A stretch of 64,000 nucleotides of DNA from Curtobacterium sp. TC1. GTDB lineage: Bacteria > Actinomycetota > Actinomycetes > Actinomycetales > Microbacteriaceae. The translations under genes were made by a program, and so were the position numbers. The notes below the pieces were generated by a model. It was not told the DNA's origin. It did no database searches and saw only the letters and a list, made by a program, of their open reading frames with translations. Below are positions 20,666 to 30,098 of the stretch, one piece after another (the stretch's first letter is position 1; each line of letters opens with the position of its first letter). The stretch lies in the NCBI RefSeq assembly GCF_019844075.1, contig NZ_CP081964.1, positions 1,736,001 to 1,800,000 on the forward strand, read 5' to 3'.

Positions 20666-21151
20666 TCAGTCGCGCTGCGGTTCCTCGTCGGTGATGTCGG
20701 CGACCGTCGCACCGTACGCGGCGACGAGGTCGTCGGCGTCGACGAAGGCGCTCGCTCCGTGGCGACCGGCGCCGAGGGCGACCCGTCGACCGACGATCCG
20801 TTCGTCGGCGTAGACGGGCAGGGCACCGGTCGCTCCGATGGGGGTGATGGTGCCGCGTTCGTAGCCGGACGCCTGGAGCGCGGTCGCCGCGTCGGGCATC
20901 GAGAGCTTGTTCACGCCGACCACGGTGCGGAGCTTCTTCCACGCGATGCTCCGACCGCCCGGCACGAGCGCGAGCAGGAAGCCGCCGTCGTGGCGCTTCA
21001 CGACGAGCGTCTTGACGATGTCGCCGGGATCGATGCCGAGCAGCTCGGCGGCCTGCTGCAGGGAGTCCGCAGCGGGGCGTTCGACGACCTCGACCGTGAG
21101 GCCGCGGGCCGCTGCGTCGGTGTCGAACCGGGTGCTGGCGTCGATCGTCAT
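20666..21151 (-). CDS. YbaK/EbsC family Cys-tRNA(Pro) deacylase-like protein
   Basis: 161 aa of the YbaK/ProX editing-domain superfamily, which hydrolyses misacylated tRNAs in trans. Conserved features: VKTLVVKRHDGGFLLALVPG with Lys47 in the expected substrate-site position, VNKLSMPDA, and IGATGALPVYADERI. ATG 21151 was chosen because TAGCGT lies 7 nt upstream on the minus strand (leaderless pattern). Divergent from dus. Exact tRNA specificity is not determinable. Confidence 0.9.
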   Translation of the reverse strand: MTIDASTRFDTDAAARGLTVEVVERPAADSLQQAAELLGIDPGDIVKTLVVKRHDGGFLLALVPGGRSIAWKKLRTVVGVNKLSMPDAATALQASGYERGTITPIGATGALPVYADERIVGRRVALGAGRHGASAFVDADDLVAAYGATVADITDEEPQRD

Positions 21152-21198
21152 GTGGAGAACGCTACCGCCGGGCACCGACGTGGGAGGATGGAGCAGGT

Positions 21199-22353
21199 AT
21201 GACGATCACACAAGCCCCAGCACGCCCTCTGCGCATCGGCCCGATCGAGGTCGACGTGCCGGTCGTGCTCGCGCCGATGGCGGGCATCACGAACATGGCG
21301 TACCGCCGGCTCTGCCGCGAGTACGGCGCCGGTCTCTACGTGTGCGAGATGATCACCTCGCGCGCGCTGGTCGAACGCACCCCCGTGTCGATGCAGCTCA
21401 TCCAGCACCACGAGTCCGAGACCCCGCGGTCGATCCAGCTGTACGGCGTCGAGCCGAACACCGTGGCCGAGGCGGCATCGATCCTGGTGGGCGAGGACCG
21501 CGCCGACCACATCGACCTGAACTTCGGCTGCCCGGTGCCCAAGGTCACGCGCAAGGGCGGCGGCGCGGCACTGCCCTGGAAGCTCGAGCTGTTCCGCGAA
21601 CTCGTCACGAAGACCGTCCGCGCGGCGGGCGACGTGCCCGTCACCGTGAAGATGCGCAAGGGCATCGACGAGGACCACCTCACCTACCTGGACGCCGCAC
21701 GCATCGCGCGGGACGCCGGCGTCGCCGCGGTCTCGCTGCACGCGCGCACGGCGAACGAGCACTACTCCGGTCACGCCGACTGGTCCGCGATCGCGACGCT
21801 GAAGGAAGCCGTCACGGACATCCCGATCCTCGGCAACGGGGACATCTGGTCCGCGGCCGACGCGCTGCGGATGGTCGACGAGACCGGCGCCGACGGCGTC
21901 GTCGTCGGGCGCGGGTGCCTCGGGCGTCCGTGGCTGTTCGGCGACCTGGCAGCGGCGTTCCGCGGCGAGGGGCTGCGGTACATGCCGTCGCTCGGCGAGG
22001 TCGCGGACGGCTTCCGCCGGCACGCCGAACTGCTCGTCGAGTTCTTCGGGTCCGAAGAGCACGGCTGCCGCGACGTCCGCAAGCACGTGGCCTGGTACTT
22101 CAAGGGGTACCCGATCGGCAGCGACGTGCGGTCCGGCCTCGCGATGGCGTCGAGCCTGCAGGAGATCGACGACCTGCTCGGGCAGCTCGACCACGACGCG
22201 CCGTACCCCGGGGCCGACGCCGAGGGGCCCCGCGGCCGCTCCGGCAACCCGAAGCGCACCGCCCTGCCCGACCGCTGGCTCGAGTCCCGCGACGTCGACA
22301 GCGAGTTCCGCAAGGTCCTCGCCGCCGCCGAGCTGCACCACAGCGGCGGATGA
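21199..22353 (+). CDS. dus: tRNA-dihydrouridine synthase (DusB-like)
   Basis: 384 aa FMN enzyme that reduces uridines in tRNA D-loops. TIM barrel starts VLAPMAGITNMAYRRL; catalytic Cys111 in LNFGCPVPKV; FMN phosphate binding in ILGNGDIW and VVVGRGCLGRPWLFGDL. The C-terminal ~130 residues form the helical tRNA-binding domain. Start ATG 21199 follows GGAGCAGG. Stop overlaps the dgt ATG by 4 nt. Confidence 0.94.
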   Translation: MTITQAPARPLRIGPIEVDVPVVLAPMAGITNMAYRRLCREYGAGLYVCEMITSRALVERTPVSMQLIQHHESETPRSIQLYGVEPNTVAEAASILVGEDRADHIDLNFGCPVPKVTRKGGGAALPWKLELFRELVTKTVRAAGDVPVTVKMRKGIDEDHLTYLDAARIARDAGVAAVSLHARTANEHYSGHADWSAIATLKEAVTDIPILGNGDIWSAADALRMVDETGADGVVVGRGCLGRPWLFGDLAAAFRGEGLRYMPSLGEVADGFRRHAELLVEFFGSEEHGCRDVRKHVAWYFKGYPIGSDVRSGLAMASSLQEIDDLLGQLDHDAPYPGADAEGPRGRSGNPKRTALPDRWLESRDVDSEFRKVLAAAELHHSGG

Positions 22354-23663
22354 GCGCCACCGCCTCGTACGGTCCGGCCGACGCCGAGCGCTGGCTGCCG
22401 GAAGAGCACGGCAACCGCAGGTCGGACTTCGCCCGCGACCGCGCACGGCTGCTGCACTCGAGCGCGCTCCGACGCCTCGCCGCCAAGACCCAGGTGCTCA
22501 GCCCGACGACCGGACTCGACTTCGCCCGGAACCGCCTGACGCACTCGCTCGAGGTGGCGCAGGTCGGTCGTGAACTCGCGGACTCGCTCGGCCTCGACCC
22601 CGACGTCGTGGACACCGCGTGCCTGGCGCACGACATCGGCCACCCGCCGTTCGGTCACAACGGCGAGACCGCCGTCAACGCCTGGGCCGCCGGCATCGGT
22701 GGCTTCGAGGGCAACGCGCAGACGCTGCGGCTGCTCACCCGGCTCGAACCGAAGGTCTACGGGCTGCGGCCGGGCGCCGACGCCGGCGCTGCCGGGGGCG
22801 GGGACCGTCCGTTCGGGCTGAACCTGACCCGGGCCTCGCTCGACGCCAGCTGCAAGTACCCGTGGCCAGCGGCGCAGGGCGTCTCCGAGTCGTCATCGGG
22901 CCGGACCAAGTTCGGCTTCTACGACGACGACCACGATGCCTTCGAGTGGCTCCGCGCCGGGGCGCCCCGGCGCCAGCGGTGCATCGAGGCGCAGGTCATG
23001 GACCTGTCGGACGACATCGCCTACTCGGTGCACGACTTCGAGGACGCCGTCGTCGCCGGGTTCATCGACGTCGCGGCCCTCGGTGACCGCGTCGGCGAGA
23101 ACGACATCGTCACCGCGATGCACGCGTGGGTGGGCGACGACCTGAGCCGCGAGGAACTACTCGAGGCGTTCGACCGCCTCCGGGCGCTGCCGCTCTGGAT
23201 GACCTCGTACGACGGCTCCCGCCGCGACGCGGCGCACCTCAAGAACCTGACCTCGCAGCTGATCGGACGCTTCGCGCGGACGGCGACGGCCGCGACACGC
23301 GAGTCCTACGCCTCCGGGTCCCTCGTCCGGTTCGCGGCCTCGGTCGTGACACCGCCCGAGATCATCGGGGAGATCGCGGTGCTCAAGGGCATCGTCGCGG
23401 CGTTCGTGATGACCCAGGGCGACCGGCAGCCCGTGTACGAGGACCAGCGGCGGATCCTGACGGAGCTGCTCGATGCCCTGGCCGCGTCCGGGCCGTCGGA
23501 CCTCGAACCCGGCTTCGCGGCCGACTGGCGTGCGGCGACCGACGACGACGGACGACTCCGTGCCGTGGTCGACCAGGTCGCCAGGTTGACGGACCAGGGC
23601 GCGATCGCCTGGCACCGGCGGTTGGTGGTCGGCGAGCGGGAAGCGGTCCACATCCCGGTGTGA
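22350..23663 (+). CDS. dgt: Deoxyguanosinetriphosphate triphosphohydrolase-like protein
   Basis: 437 aa HD-domain dNTPase that removes triphosphate from dGTP. The metal site is spread over RNRLTHSLEVAQVGRELAD (His), ACLAHDIGHPPFGHNGE (HD pair), and DDIAYSVHDFEDAV (Asp). Length fits the dNTPase type 2 subfamily. Overlaps dus by 4 nt and precedes dnaG, the common actinobacterial dus-dgt-dnaG order. The last codons and stop are part of a 37-bp tandem duplication that continues downstream. Confidence 0.94.
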   Translation: MSATASYGPADAERWLPEEHGNRRSDFARDRARLLHSSALRRLAAKTQVLSPTTGLDFARNRLTHSLEVAQVGRELADSLGLDPDVVDTACLAHDIGHPPFGHNGETAVNAWAAGIGGFEGNAQTLRLLTRLEPKVYGLRPGADAGAAGGGDRPFGLNLTRASLDASCKYPWPAAQGVSESSSGRTKFGFYDDDHDAFEWLRAGAPRRQRCIEAQVMDLSDDIAYSVHDFEDAVVAGFIDVAALGDRVGENDIVTAMHAWVGDDLSREELLEAFDRLRALPLWMTSYDGSRRDAAHLKNLTSQLIGRFARTATAATRESYASGSLVRFAASVVTPPEIIGEIAVLKGIVAAFVMTQGDRQPVYEDQRRILTELLDALAASGPSDLEPGFAADWRAATDDDGRLRAVVDQVARLTDQGAIAWHRRLVVGEREAVHIPV

Positions 23664-23732
23664 GCGGGGGCGTCGGTGGCTCGTCCACGTCCCGGTGTGA
23701 GCGGGGGCGTCGGTGGCTCGTCCACATCTCGG
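23648..23732. repeat. 37-bp tandem duplication of the dgt 3' end
   Basis: Two near-identical 37-nt units (23648-23684 and 23685-23721, one base different) plus 11 nt of a third. The first unit contains the last codons and stop of dgt (His-Ile-Pro-Val-stop); the second repeats them outside the gene. The dnaG promoter box follows at 23765. Confidence 0.85.
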
Positions 23733-23776
23733 GGCCGCGGTCGGCCGAGGTCGGTGCCACGAACTAGGATCAGAGG

Positions 23777-25690
23777 GTGGCTGGCAGGATCGCGCGGAAC
23801 GACATCGACGAGGTCCGCTCGCGTGTCAACATCGCCGACGTCGTCGGCGACTACGTCACGCTGAAGAACGCGGGCGTCGGCTCGATGAAGGGGCTCTGCC
23901 CCTTCCATGACGAACGCTCCCCGTCGTTCCACGTCCGGCCCCAGGTGGGCCGGTACCACTGCTTCGGCTGCGGTGAGGACGGCGACGTCTTCAGCTTCAT
24001 CATGGCGCAGGACCACACCACCTTCGCCGAGGCCGTCGAGCGCATGGCCGCGAAGATCGGCTTCACCCTGCACTACGAAGAGGGCGACGGGCCGCGCACC
24101 GACTACAACACCCGCGCCCGGTTGATCGCCGCCAACGAAGCCGCGCTCGAGTACTACACGGCGCAGCTCACCACCGCCGCGGCCGACCCCGCACGGCGGT
24201 TCCTGGGGGAGCGCGGGTTCGACCCCTCGGCGGCGCAGCACTTCGGTGTCGGCTTCGCGCCGAAGTCGTACGACATGCTCAAGGACCACCTGCGCGGTCG
24301 GGGCTTCACCCTCGAGGAACTCACCTCGGCCGGGCTCGTCAGCCAGGGCGACCGGTCGCCGTACGACCGGTTCCGCGGGCGCCTGATGTGGCCCATCCGC
24401 GACGTCACCGGGGCGACGATCGGGTTCGGTGCCCGGCGCCTGCTCGACGACGACAAGGGCCCGAAGTACCTCAACACGCCCGAGACCCCGATCTACCACA
24501 AGAGCCAGGTGCTCTACGGGCTCGACCTGGCCCGCCGCGACATCTCGAAGCAGAAGCAGGTCGTGATCGTCGAGGGCTACACCGACGTCATGGCCTGCCA
24601 CGTCGCCGGCATCACCACCGCGGTCGCCACGTGCGGCACCTCGTTCGGCGTCGACCACATCAAGGTGCTGCGCCCGATGCTCGGCGACCTGGCCGGGGCC
24701 GACCCGAACGCCAACGGCGAGGTCGTCTTCACGTTCGACCCGGACGAGGCCGGGCAGCGAGCCGCCTCTCGCGCCTTCGCCGAGGAGCAGCGGTTCGCCG
24801 CGCAGACCTTCGTCGCCGTGGCGCCCGGCGGCCTCGACCCGTGCGATCTCCGCCTCGCCCGCGGTGACGACGCCATCCGCCGCCTCATCACCAACAAGCG
24901 TCCGATGTTCGAGTTCATGATCCGCCGCACGTTGGAGGGCCACGACCTCGAGACGGTCGAGGGTCGCGTCGGTGCACTCCGCGCAGCCGCCCCCGTGCTC
25001 GCCGGCATCCGCGACCGATCGCTCACCCAGGGCTACGTCCGTGAGCTCGCCGGGTGGCTCGGGATGGACATGCCCGAGGTCCGCCGAGCGGTCGAGACCG
25101 CGCGTCGGCGCGCGGGGTCGACGGACGATCGGTCAGGAGGCCCGGGGCGCGACGGTCGCGCCGGTCACGCCACCGACGGGGCCGGTGTGGTCGAGGAGCC
25201 CGTCGCCGGGATCCGCTCGCTACCGAACGACCCGATCAGCCGCATGGAGCGCGACGCCGTGATGGCGATGGTGCAGCAGCCGACCTCCGTCGGGGCGCCG
25301 TTGCTCGGGCTCGCCGCGTCCGCAACGTTCTCGGCACCGATGCTCGCCGTCGTGCGGGACGCGGTGGTCGCCAACGTCGACGTCATCGGGGCGGGGGACT
25401 GGCTCGACCGGTTGCTCGCCGACGTGCCGACGCCGCTGCGCACCCTGACGCACGAACTGGCCCTCGCGCCGATCCCCGCGCGGAACGCCGAGGACCTCGC
25501 CGCGTACTGCCGGAGCATCGTCGTCGCCCTGGTCGAGCGGGACCTGCTCGCCCGCAAGGCCTCGCTGCTCGGACAGCTGCAGCGCGCGGACCCGCACGAG
25601 CAAGCCGAGCGTCGCGCCGAGATCCAGCGGCAGCTCGTGGACATCGACGCGCAGCGGATGCGGTTGCGCGCCGACGCCGAGGCGTCCTAG
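23777..25690 (+). CDS. dnaG: DNA primase DnaG
   Basis: 637 aa replication primase. N-terminal CHC2 zinc finger: CPFHDERSPSF then YHCFGCGEDGD; the RNA-polymerase domain with Toprim motifs VIVEGYTDVMACH and VVFTFDPDEAGQ; the C-terminal helicase-binding domain after a Gly/Arg-rich linker around residues 440-480. TAGGAT (23765-23770) lies 6 nt before GTG 23777, so translation is probably leaderless. The linker DNA contains a GGAGGCCC motif (25134-25147). Function is certain; the exact start is slightly less so. Confidence 0.96.
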   Translation: MAGRIARNDIDEVRSRVNIADVVGDYVTLKNAGVGSMKGLCPFHDERSPSFHVRPQVGRYHCFGCGEDGDVFSFIMAQDHTTFAEAVERMAAKIGFTLHYEEGDGPRTDYNTRARLIAANEAALEYYTAQLTTAAADPARRFLGERGFDPSAAQHFGVGFAPKSYDMLKDHLRGRGFTLEELTSAGLVSQGDRSPYDRFRGRLMWPIRDVTGATIGFGARRLLDDDKGPKYLNTPETPIYHKSQVLYGLDLARRDISKQKQVVIVEGYTDVMACHVAGITTAVATCGTSFGVDHIKVLRPMLGDLAGADPNANGEVVFTFDPDEAGQRAASRAFAEEQRFAAQTFVAVAPGGLDPCDLRLARGDDAIRRLITNKRPMFEFMIRRTLEGHDLETVEGRVGALRAAAPVLAGIRDRSLTQGYVRELAGWLGMDMPEVRRAVETARRRAGSTDDRSGGPGRDGRAGHATDGAGVVEEPVAGIRSLPNDPISRMERDAVMAMVQQPTSVGAPLLGLAASATFSAPMLAVVRDAVVANVDVIGAGDWLDRLLADVPTPLRTLTHELALAPIPARNAEDLAAYCRSIVVALVERDLLARKASLLGQLQRADPHEQAERRAEIQRQLVDIDAQRMRLRADAEAS

Positions 25691-25760
25691 CCCCCGAGCC
25701 GCCCGCCCGAGCCCGCCAGAGCGCCTGGGTGTCCGGGTGCCCGACCGTGTGCGGTTCGTC

Positions 25761-25819
25761 CAGGTTCCGAAATCTGCACATCTGGCCGCACTCGAGCGGC
25801 CGTTTGTGGAACCTCGGCG
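25761..25819. repeat. GCCGAGGTTCC-family element, short copy B
   Basis: Ends are CAGGTTCC (25761-25768, degenerate) and GGAACCTCGGCG (25808-25819). Inside is GGCCGC-ACTCGA-GCGGCC (25784-25801), a perfect inner stem. Read on the minus strand it starts GCCGAGGTTCCACAAA and ends AGATTTCGGAACCT, matching the ends of the longer copies. Confidence 0.7.
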
Positions 25820-25931
25820 GGCACGATTGCCGAGGCGACGTGACCGCACGACGTGACTGAGGCCGTGCGGCGCGACCACGTCGGCGAGGTGACGGCCGCT
25901 GCGGAGGTGTGACGGGCCTCCCGGTCGGCAT

Positions 25932-26022
25932 GCCGAGGTTCCACAACACGCCGCGTGCGCTCCGCCGAGGTTCCGATGCCGGGCCGAACGAGCGTCGAGA
26001 TGCCGAGATTTCGGAACCTCGG
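25932..26022 (+). repeat. GCCGAGGTTCC-family element, 91-bp copy C
   Basis: GCCGAGGTTCC occurs at 25932 and again directly at 25964, and inverted as GGAACCTCGGC at 26013-26023. The right end contains GAGATGCCGAGATTTCGG, identical to copy D on the other strand. Aligns along its whole length with copies D and E. Confidence 0.8.
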
Positions 26023-26126
26023 CTGCCGGAGGCGGCGCTCGGGCGGCGCGTTGCACGGCGCAACTTTCGTGTGCGGCGCGCCGGGTCGATGCGCACGAAT
26101 GATGCATCACGCGACGGGTGCGTGCA

Positions 26127-26140
26127 TTACAGCGGTGTAA
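26127..26140 (+). promoter_or_regulatory. Inverted repeat upstream of the oligopeptide ABC operon
   Basis: TTACA-GCGG-TGTAA, 127 bp before the substrate-binding protein start and just upstream of the probable promoter (GATACC at about 26179). Candidate operator; no regulator is identifiable. Confidence 0.4.
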
Positions 26141-26266
26141 ACAAATCGCTCCCGGTTCGATCTGTTCCGTGACAGGGTGATACCAATGAGCGTTCCTGGC
26201 CGGGCACACAGACGTTCCACCCGCCGGTCAGGACACTTGCACCCATCTTCAAGAGAGGCATCGAAC

Positions 26267-27898
26267 ATGGCATCCGTGTTCAAGAAGCACACAGCCACGT
26301 GGGGCAGGCGCGGCATCGCGCTCGGCGCCGGAGCAGCAGCGACGGCGCTGGTGCTGACCGGCTGCGCGAGCAGCAGCGTGAGCGACACCGAGCTGAACGG
26401 CCTGAGCATCGGGACGACGGACAAGGTCACGTCCCTCGACCCGGCCGGTTCCTACGACAACGGCTCCTTCGCCGTGCAGAACCAGGTCTTCCCGTTCCTG
26501 ATGAACACGCCCGTCGGCAGCCCGGACGTCGAGCCGGACATCGCGACGAAGGCGGAGTTCACGGACCCGACCACGTACGAGGTCACCCTCAAGGACGGCC
26601 TCGAGTTCGCGAACGGCAACAAGCTCACCTCGAGCGACGTGAAGTTCTCGTTCGACCGCGAGCTCAAGATCAACAACGAGAACGGTCCGCAGTCGCTGCT
26701 GGCCAACCTCAGGAGCATCGACACCCCGGACGACACGACCGTGGTGTTCCACCTCGACCACGCCGACCAGACCTGGCCGCAGGTGCTCTCGAGCCCCGCC
26801 GGTCCGATCGTCGACGAGGACGTCTTCAGCCCGACGGAGCTCACCAGCGCCGCCGACATCGTCAAGGGCAAGGCGTTCGCCGGGCAGTACCAGATCAGCT
26901 CCTACAAGGAGAACCAGCTGGTCCAGTACAAGACGAACCCGAAGTACGACGGCCTGCTCGGCAAGGCGAAGACCGACGAGGTGACGGCCAACTACTTCAC
27001 GAAGGAGACCGACCTCAAGCTCGCCGTGCAGAAGGGCGACGTCGACGTGGCGTACCGCTCGCTGACGCCGACCGACATCTCGGACCTGCGCAAGGACGAC
27101 GACCTCAAGGTCACCGACGGCCCCGGCGGCGAGATCCGCTACGTGGTCTTCAACTTCAAGACGCAGCCGTTCGGCACCGGTCAGGACGACGCCGACGAGG
27201 CGAAGGCCCTCGCCGTGCGCCAGGCCGCCGCTGACGTGGTCGACCGCGCCGCCCTGGCGAAGGAGGTCTACAACGACACCTTCACGCCGCTGTACTCGAT
27301 GGTGCCGGACGGCCTCACCGGTGCGGTCCAGCCGTTCAAGGACATGTACGGCGACGGCGACGGCGGCCCCGACGTCGACAAGGCGAAGAAGACCCTCGCC
27401 GACGCCGGTGTCTCCGGCAAGGTGCAGCTCGACATCCAGTACGCGCCCGACCACTACGGTTCGGCCTCGGACGACGAGTACGCGCTGCTCAAGACGCAGC
27501 TCGAGGACTCGGGGCTGTTCACCGTCAACATCCAGTCGACGGTCTACACGACCTACGCGCAGGAGCGCACGAAGGACGCGTACCCGGAGTACCAGCTCGG
27601 TTGGTTCCCGGACTTCTCCGACGCCGACAACTACCTGTCGCCGTTCTTCACCAAGGAGAACTTCGTCCAGAACCACTACGACGACTCGGTCATCCAGGAC
27701 CTCATCGCGAAGGAGCAGGCGGAGTCCGACCCCGACAAGCGTGCCGACCTGATCGAGCAGGCCCAGGAGCGCGAGGCATCGCAGATCTCGACGCTGCCCC
27801 TGCTGCAGGGCAAGTCCGTCGCCGTCGCCGGCAAGGACGTCAAGGGCCTGACCCTCGACGCCTCGTTCAAGTTCCGGTACGCCACCCTCAGCAAGTAG
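26267..27898 (+). CDS. Peptide/dipeptide-type ABC transporter substrate-binding lipoprotein
   Basis: 543 aa SBP_bac_5 family protein that captures oligopeptides (or nickel/sugars in some relatives) outside the membrane. Signal peptide residues 1-32 with lipobox LTGC. Typical blocks: GTTDKVTSLDPAGSYDNGS, LTSSDVKFSFDRELK, and the C-terminal QLGWFPDFSDADNYLSPFF. ATG 26267 was chosen over the upstream in-frame ATG 26186 because AGAGAGG lies just before it and the signal peptide starts there. First gene of the transport operon; a 20-bp hairpin separates it from the permeases. Confidence 0.93.
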   Translation: MASVFKKHTATWGRRGIALGAGAAATALVLTGCASSSVSDTELNGLSIGTTDKVTSLDPAGSYDNGSFAVQNQVFPFLMNTPVGSPDVEPDIATKAEFTDPTTYEVTLKDGLEFANGNKLTSSDVKFSFDRELKINNENGPQSLLANLRSIDTPDDTTVVFHLDHADQTWPQVLSSPAGPIVDEDVFSPTELTSAADIVKGKAFAGQYQISSYKENQLVQYKTNPKYDGLLGKAKTDEVTANYFTKETDLKLAVQKGDVDVAYRSLTPTDISDLRKDDDLKVTDGPGGEIRYVVFNFKTQPFGTGQDDADEAKALAVRQAAADVVDRAALAKEVYNDTFTPLYSMVPDGLTGAVQPFKDMYGDGDGGPDVDKAKKTLADAGVSGKVQLDIQYAPDHYGSASDDEYALLKTQLEDSGLFTVNIQSTVYTTYAQERTKDAYPEYQLGWFPDFSDADNYLSPFFTKENFVQNHYDDSVIQDLIAKEQAESDPDKRADLIEQAQEREASQISTLPLLQGKSVAVAGKDVKGLTLDASFKFRYATLSK

Positions 27899-27911
27899 CA
27901 CCACGCCCCTC

Positions 27912-27956
27912 GCGCAGGCCGCGGGCGTTCCCACGAGGAACGCCCGCGGCCTGCGC
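27912..27956 (+). terminator. 20-bp perfect hairpin between binding protein and permeases
   Basis: GCGCAGGCCGCGGGCGTTCC (27912-27931), loop CACGA, perfect complement (27937-27956). Placed 13 nt after the binding-protein stop and before the permease. Likely a partial terminator / RNA stabiliser giving more binding protein than membrane components, a common design in ABC operons. Confidence 0.75.
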
Positions 27957-27981
27957 ACCGGCATGAAAGGCACCCCTCCCC

Positions 27982-29091
27982 GTGACCCTGAGCACCCCTG
28001 AGGCGACCCAGGACGTGAACGGCACCGATCCGACCAAGCCACAGGCACAACGCCGTGCCAAGAGCAGTGGCGGCGGACTCGGCCGGTACATCCTCGTCAG
28101 GTTCCTCCTCATCATCCCGACCGTCTTCATCCTGGTGACGCTCGTCTTCTTCCTGATGCGCGTCATCGGCAACCCGATCACCGCGTCGGTCGGCGGCCGG
28201 CTCACGCCGACGCAGCTGCAGGAACGCCTGCACGCCGCCGGGTACGACCGTCCCGTGCTCGTGCAGTACTTCGAGTACCTCGGCAACATCCTGCGTGGTG
28301 ACTTCGGCAACGCGTCGACGGACAACCGGCCGATCACCGAGATCATCCTGCAGTACGGCGGCGCGACCGCCGAGCTGGTGTTCTACGCCCTCGTCGTCGC
28401 ACTCGTGCTCGGCATCCCGCTCGGCATGCTGGCCGCGTACACGCGCGACAAGTGGCCCGACGTGCTGCTCCGTGCCCTCGCGATCCTGACCTACGCGACC
28501 CCGGTCTTCTTCGGCGGTCTGCTGCTCAAGCTCGTCTTCTCGGTGTGGCTCGGCTGGCTGCCCCTCGGCGACCGCGCATCGACCCGAGTGGAGCTCATCC
28601 TCGACGGCATCCCCGGCGCAAGCGGCATCTACATCATCGATGCGCTGCGGACCGGCAACGCGGCGGTCATCGGCGACGTCCTGCAGCATGCCGTCCTGCC
28701 GGCGCTGACCCTCGGACTGCTGACCGCCGGCATCTTCCTGCGCCTGGTGCGCGCGAACATGATCGGGTCGCTCGGCTCCGAGTACGTCGACGCGGCGCGC
28801 TCCCGCGGTGTCCGCGAGTCGCGGCTCGTCCGGACCCATGCATTCCGCCCCGCGCTCGTGCCGATCATCACCGTGATGGGCCTGCAGATCGCGATGCTGC
28901 TGGGCGGCTCCGTCCTGACCGAGACCACCTTCGGGTGGCGCGGCCTGGGCTTCGAGCTGAACCAGTACCTGTCGGCCCGTGACTTCGTCGCCGTGCAGGG
29001 CATCGTCGCGATGCTGGCGGTGATCGTCGCGGTGACCAACTTCATCGTCGACGTCGTCGCCGCCCTGATCGACCCGAGAGTGAGGTTCTGA
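27982..29091 (+). CDS. ABC transporter permease (DppB/OppB type)
   Basis: 369 aa inner-membrane permease with about six helices. Typical of the family: a first helix and RVIGNPI loop, a long extracytoplasmic segment, and the EAA loop segment EYVDAARSRGVRESRLVRTHAFRPAL that docks to the ATPase. The N-terminal ~35 residues are a polar Ala/Gln/Lys-rich extension. GTG 27982 follows GAAAGG. The second permease starts 2 nt after the stop. Confidence 0.92.
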   Translation: MTLSTPEATQDVNGTDPTKPQAQRRAKSSGGGLGRYILVRFLLIIPTVFILVTLVFFLMRVIGNPITASVGGRLTPTQLQERLHAAGYDRPVLVQYFEYLGNILRGDFGNASTDNRPITEIILQYGGATAELVFYALVVALVLGIPLGMLAAYTRDKWPDVLLRALAILTYATPVFFGGLLLKLVFSVWLGWLPLGDRASTRVELILDGIPGASGIYIIDALRTGNAAVIGDVLQHAVLPALTLGLLTAGIFLRLVRANMIGSLGSEYVDAARSRGVRESRLVRTHAFRPALVPIITVMGLQIAMLLGGSVLTETTFGWRGLGFELNQYLSARDFVAVQGIVAMLAVIVAVTNFIVDVVAALIDPRVRF

Positions 29092-29093
29092 CG

Positions 29094-30098
29094 ATGGCCG
29101 ACACCACCCTCGTCGACCGCCACGAGCCGCTCTGGAAGCGGCTGCCCGTGGTGGTCCAGCTCCGCAAGAGCACCGGCTGGCAGCGCGCCATGCTCATCGT
29201 CGGCGTGGTCATCTGCGCCCTGTACCTGCTCGTCGCGGTGTTCGCGCCGCTCCTGGCCCCGTACGGCTTCGGCCAGCTGCAGGGCGCGGACGGCGAGAGC
29301 TTCCCGCGCACCGGCGCTCCGAGCGCCGAGCACATCTGGGGTACCACCGTCGGCGGGTTCGACGTGTTCAGCCGGGTCGTCTACGGCGCCCGCACCGCGG
29401 TCCTCGTCGTGATCGTCGCGGTCGTCGTGTCGATCATCGTCGGCGTCCTGCTCGGCCTGGTCTCCGGTTACCTGGGTGGCTGGCTCGACCGGGTCCTGGT
29501 CGTGGTCGCCGACGCGATCTACGCCTTCCCCTCGCTGCTGCTCGCGATCGTCGTGTCGATCGTGATCTCCGGCGGCAACTCGAGCTACTCGGGCGGCATC
29601 ATCGCGGCGGCGATCTCGATCACCGTCGTCTACGTGCCGCAGTACTTCCGGGTGGTCCGTGCCGAGGCCGTGCGCCTGAAGAACGACGCGTTCGTCGAGT
29701 CGGCGCGCGTGATGGGCACGAACCCGTGGCGCATCATGATCCGGCACGTGCTGCGGAACTCGACGCGGTCCCTGCCGCTCATCCTGACGCTGAACGCCAG
29801 CGACGCGATCCTGACCCTGGCCGGCCTCGGCTTCCTCGGGTTCGGCATCGGTCCGACGTCCGGCGCCGAGTGGGGCTACGACCTCAGCCGCGCGCTGTCC
29901 GACGTCGCGAGCGGCGTCTGGTGGACCGGCGTCTACCCGGGTGTCGCGATCGTGGTGCTCGTCCTCGGGGTGACGTTCATCGGCGAGAGCCTCAACGACA
30001 TCTCCGACCCCCGTCTGCGTGCGCGCCGACGGCTGAAGCAGCTGGTGTCCACGCGCGACGCGCGCAACACGGCCACCGCGGATGGAGCGGGCGCATGA
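29094..30098 (+). CDS. ABC transporter permease (DppC/OppC type)
   Basis: 334 aa. N-terminal cytoplasmic stretch then about six helices; the EAA loop reads FVESARVMGTNPWRIMIRHV, and the C-terminal FIGESLNDISDPRLRAR is the usual DppC ending. Overlaps the ATPase start by 4 nt. Forms the translocation pore with the preceding permease. Confidence 0.92.
   Translation: MADTTLVDRHEPLWKRLPVVVQLRKSTGWQRAMLIVGVVICALYLLVAVFAPLLAPYGFGQLQGADGESFPRTGAPSAEHIWGTTVGGFDVFSRVVYGARTAVLVVIVAVVVSIIVGVLLGLVSGYLGGWLDRVLVVVADAIYAFPSLLLAIVVSIVISGGNSSYSGGIIAAAISITVVYVPQYFRVVRAEAVRLKNDAFVESARVMGTNPWRIMIRHVLRNSTRSLPLILTLNASDAILTLAGLGFLGFGIGPTSGAEWGYDLSRALSDVASGVWWTGVYPGVAIVVLVLGVTFIGESLNDISDPRLRARRRLKQLVSTRDARNTATADGAGA

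Larger units (their letters stand above)
25691..26266. other. 576-bp gene-free region rich in dispersed repeats
   Basis: No credible coding frame. It holds repeat element B (25761-25819), a GGGCCTCC motif (25911-25926), the full-length element C (25932-26022), an inverted repeat (26127-26140) and the promoter region of the oligopeptide operon. From about 26090 the sequence becomes less GC-rich, as expected for a promoter. Confidence 0.7.

Noticed and set aside
26177..26266. Upstream in-frame start of the binding lipoprotein (ATG 26186 or GTG 26177)
   Set aside because: It would place about 30 polar residues before the signal peptide; ATG 26267 has a ribosome-binding site and begins the signal sequence.
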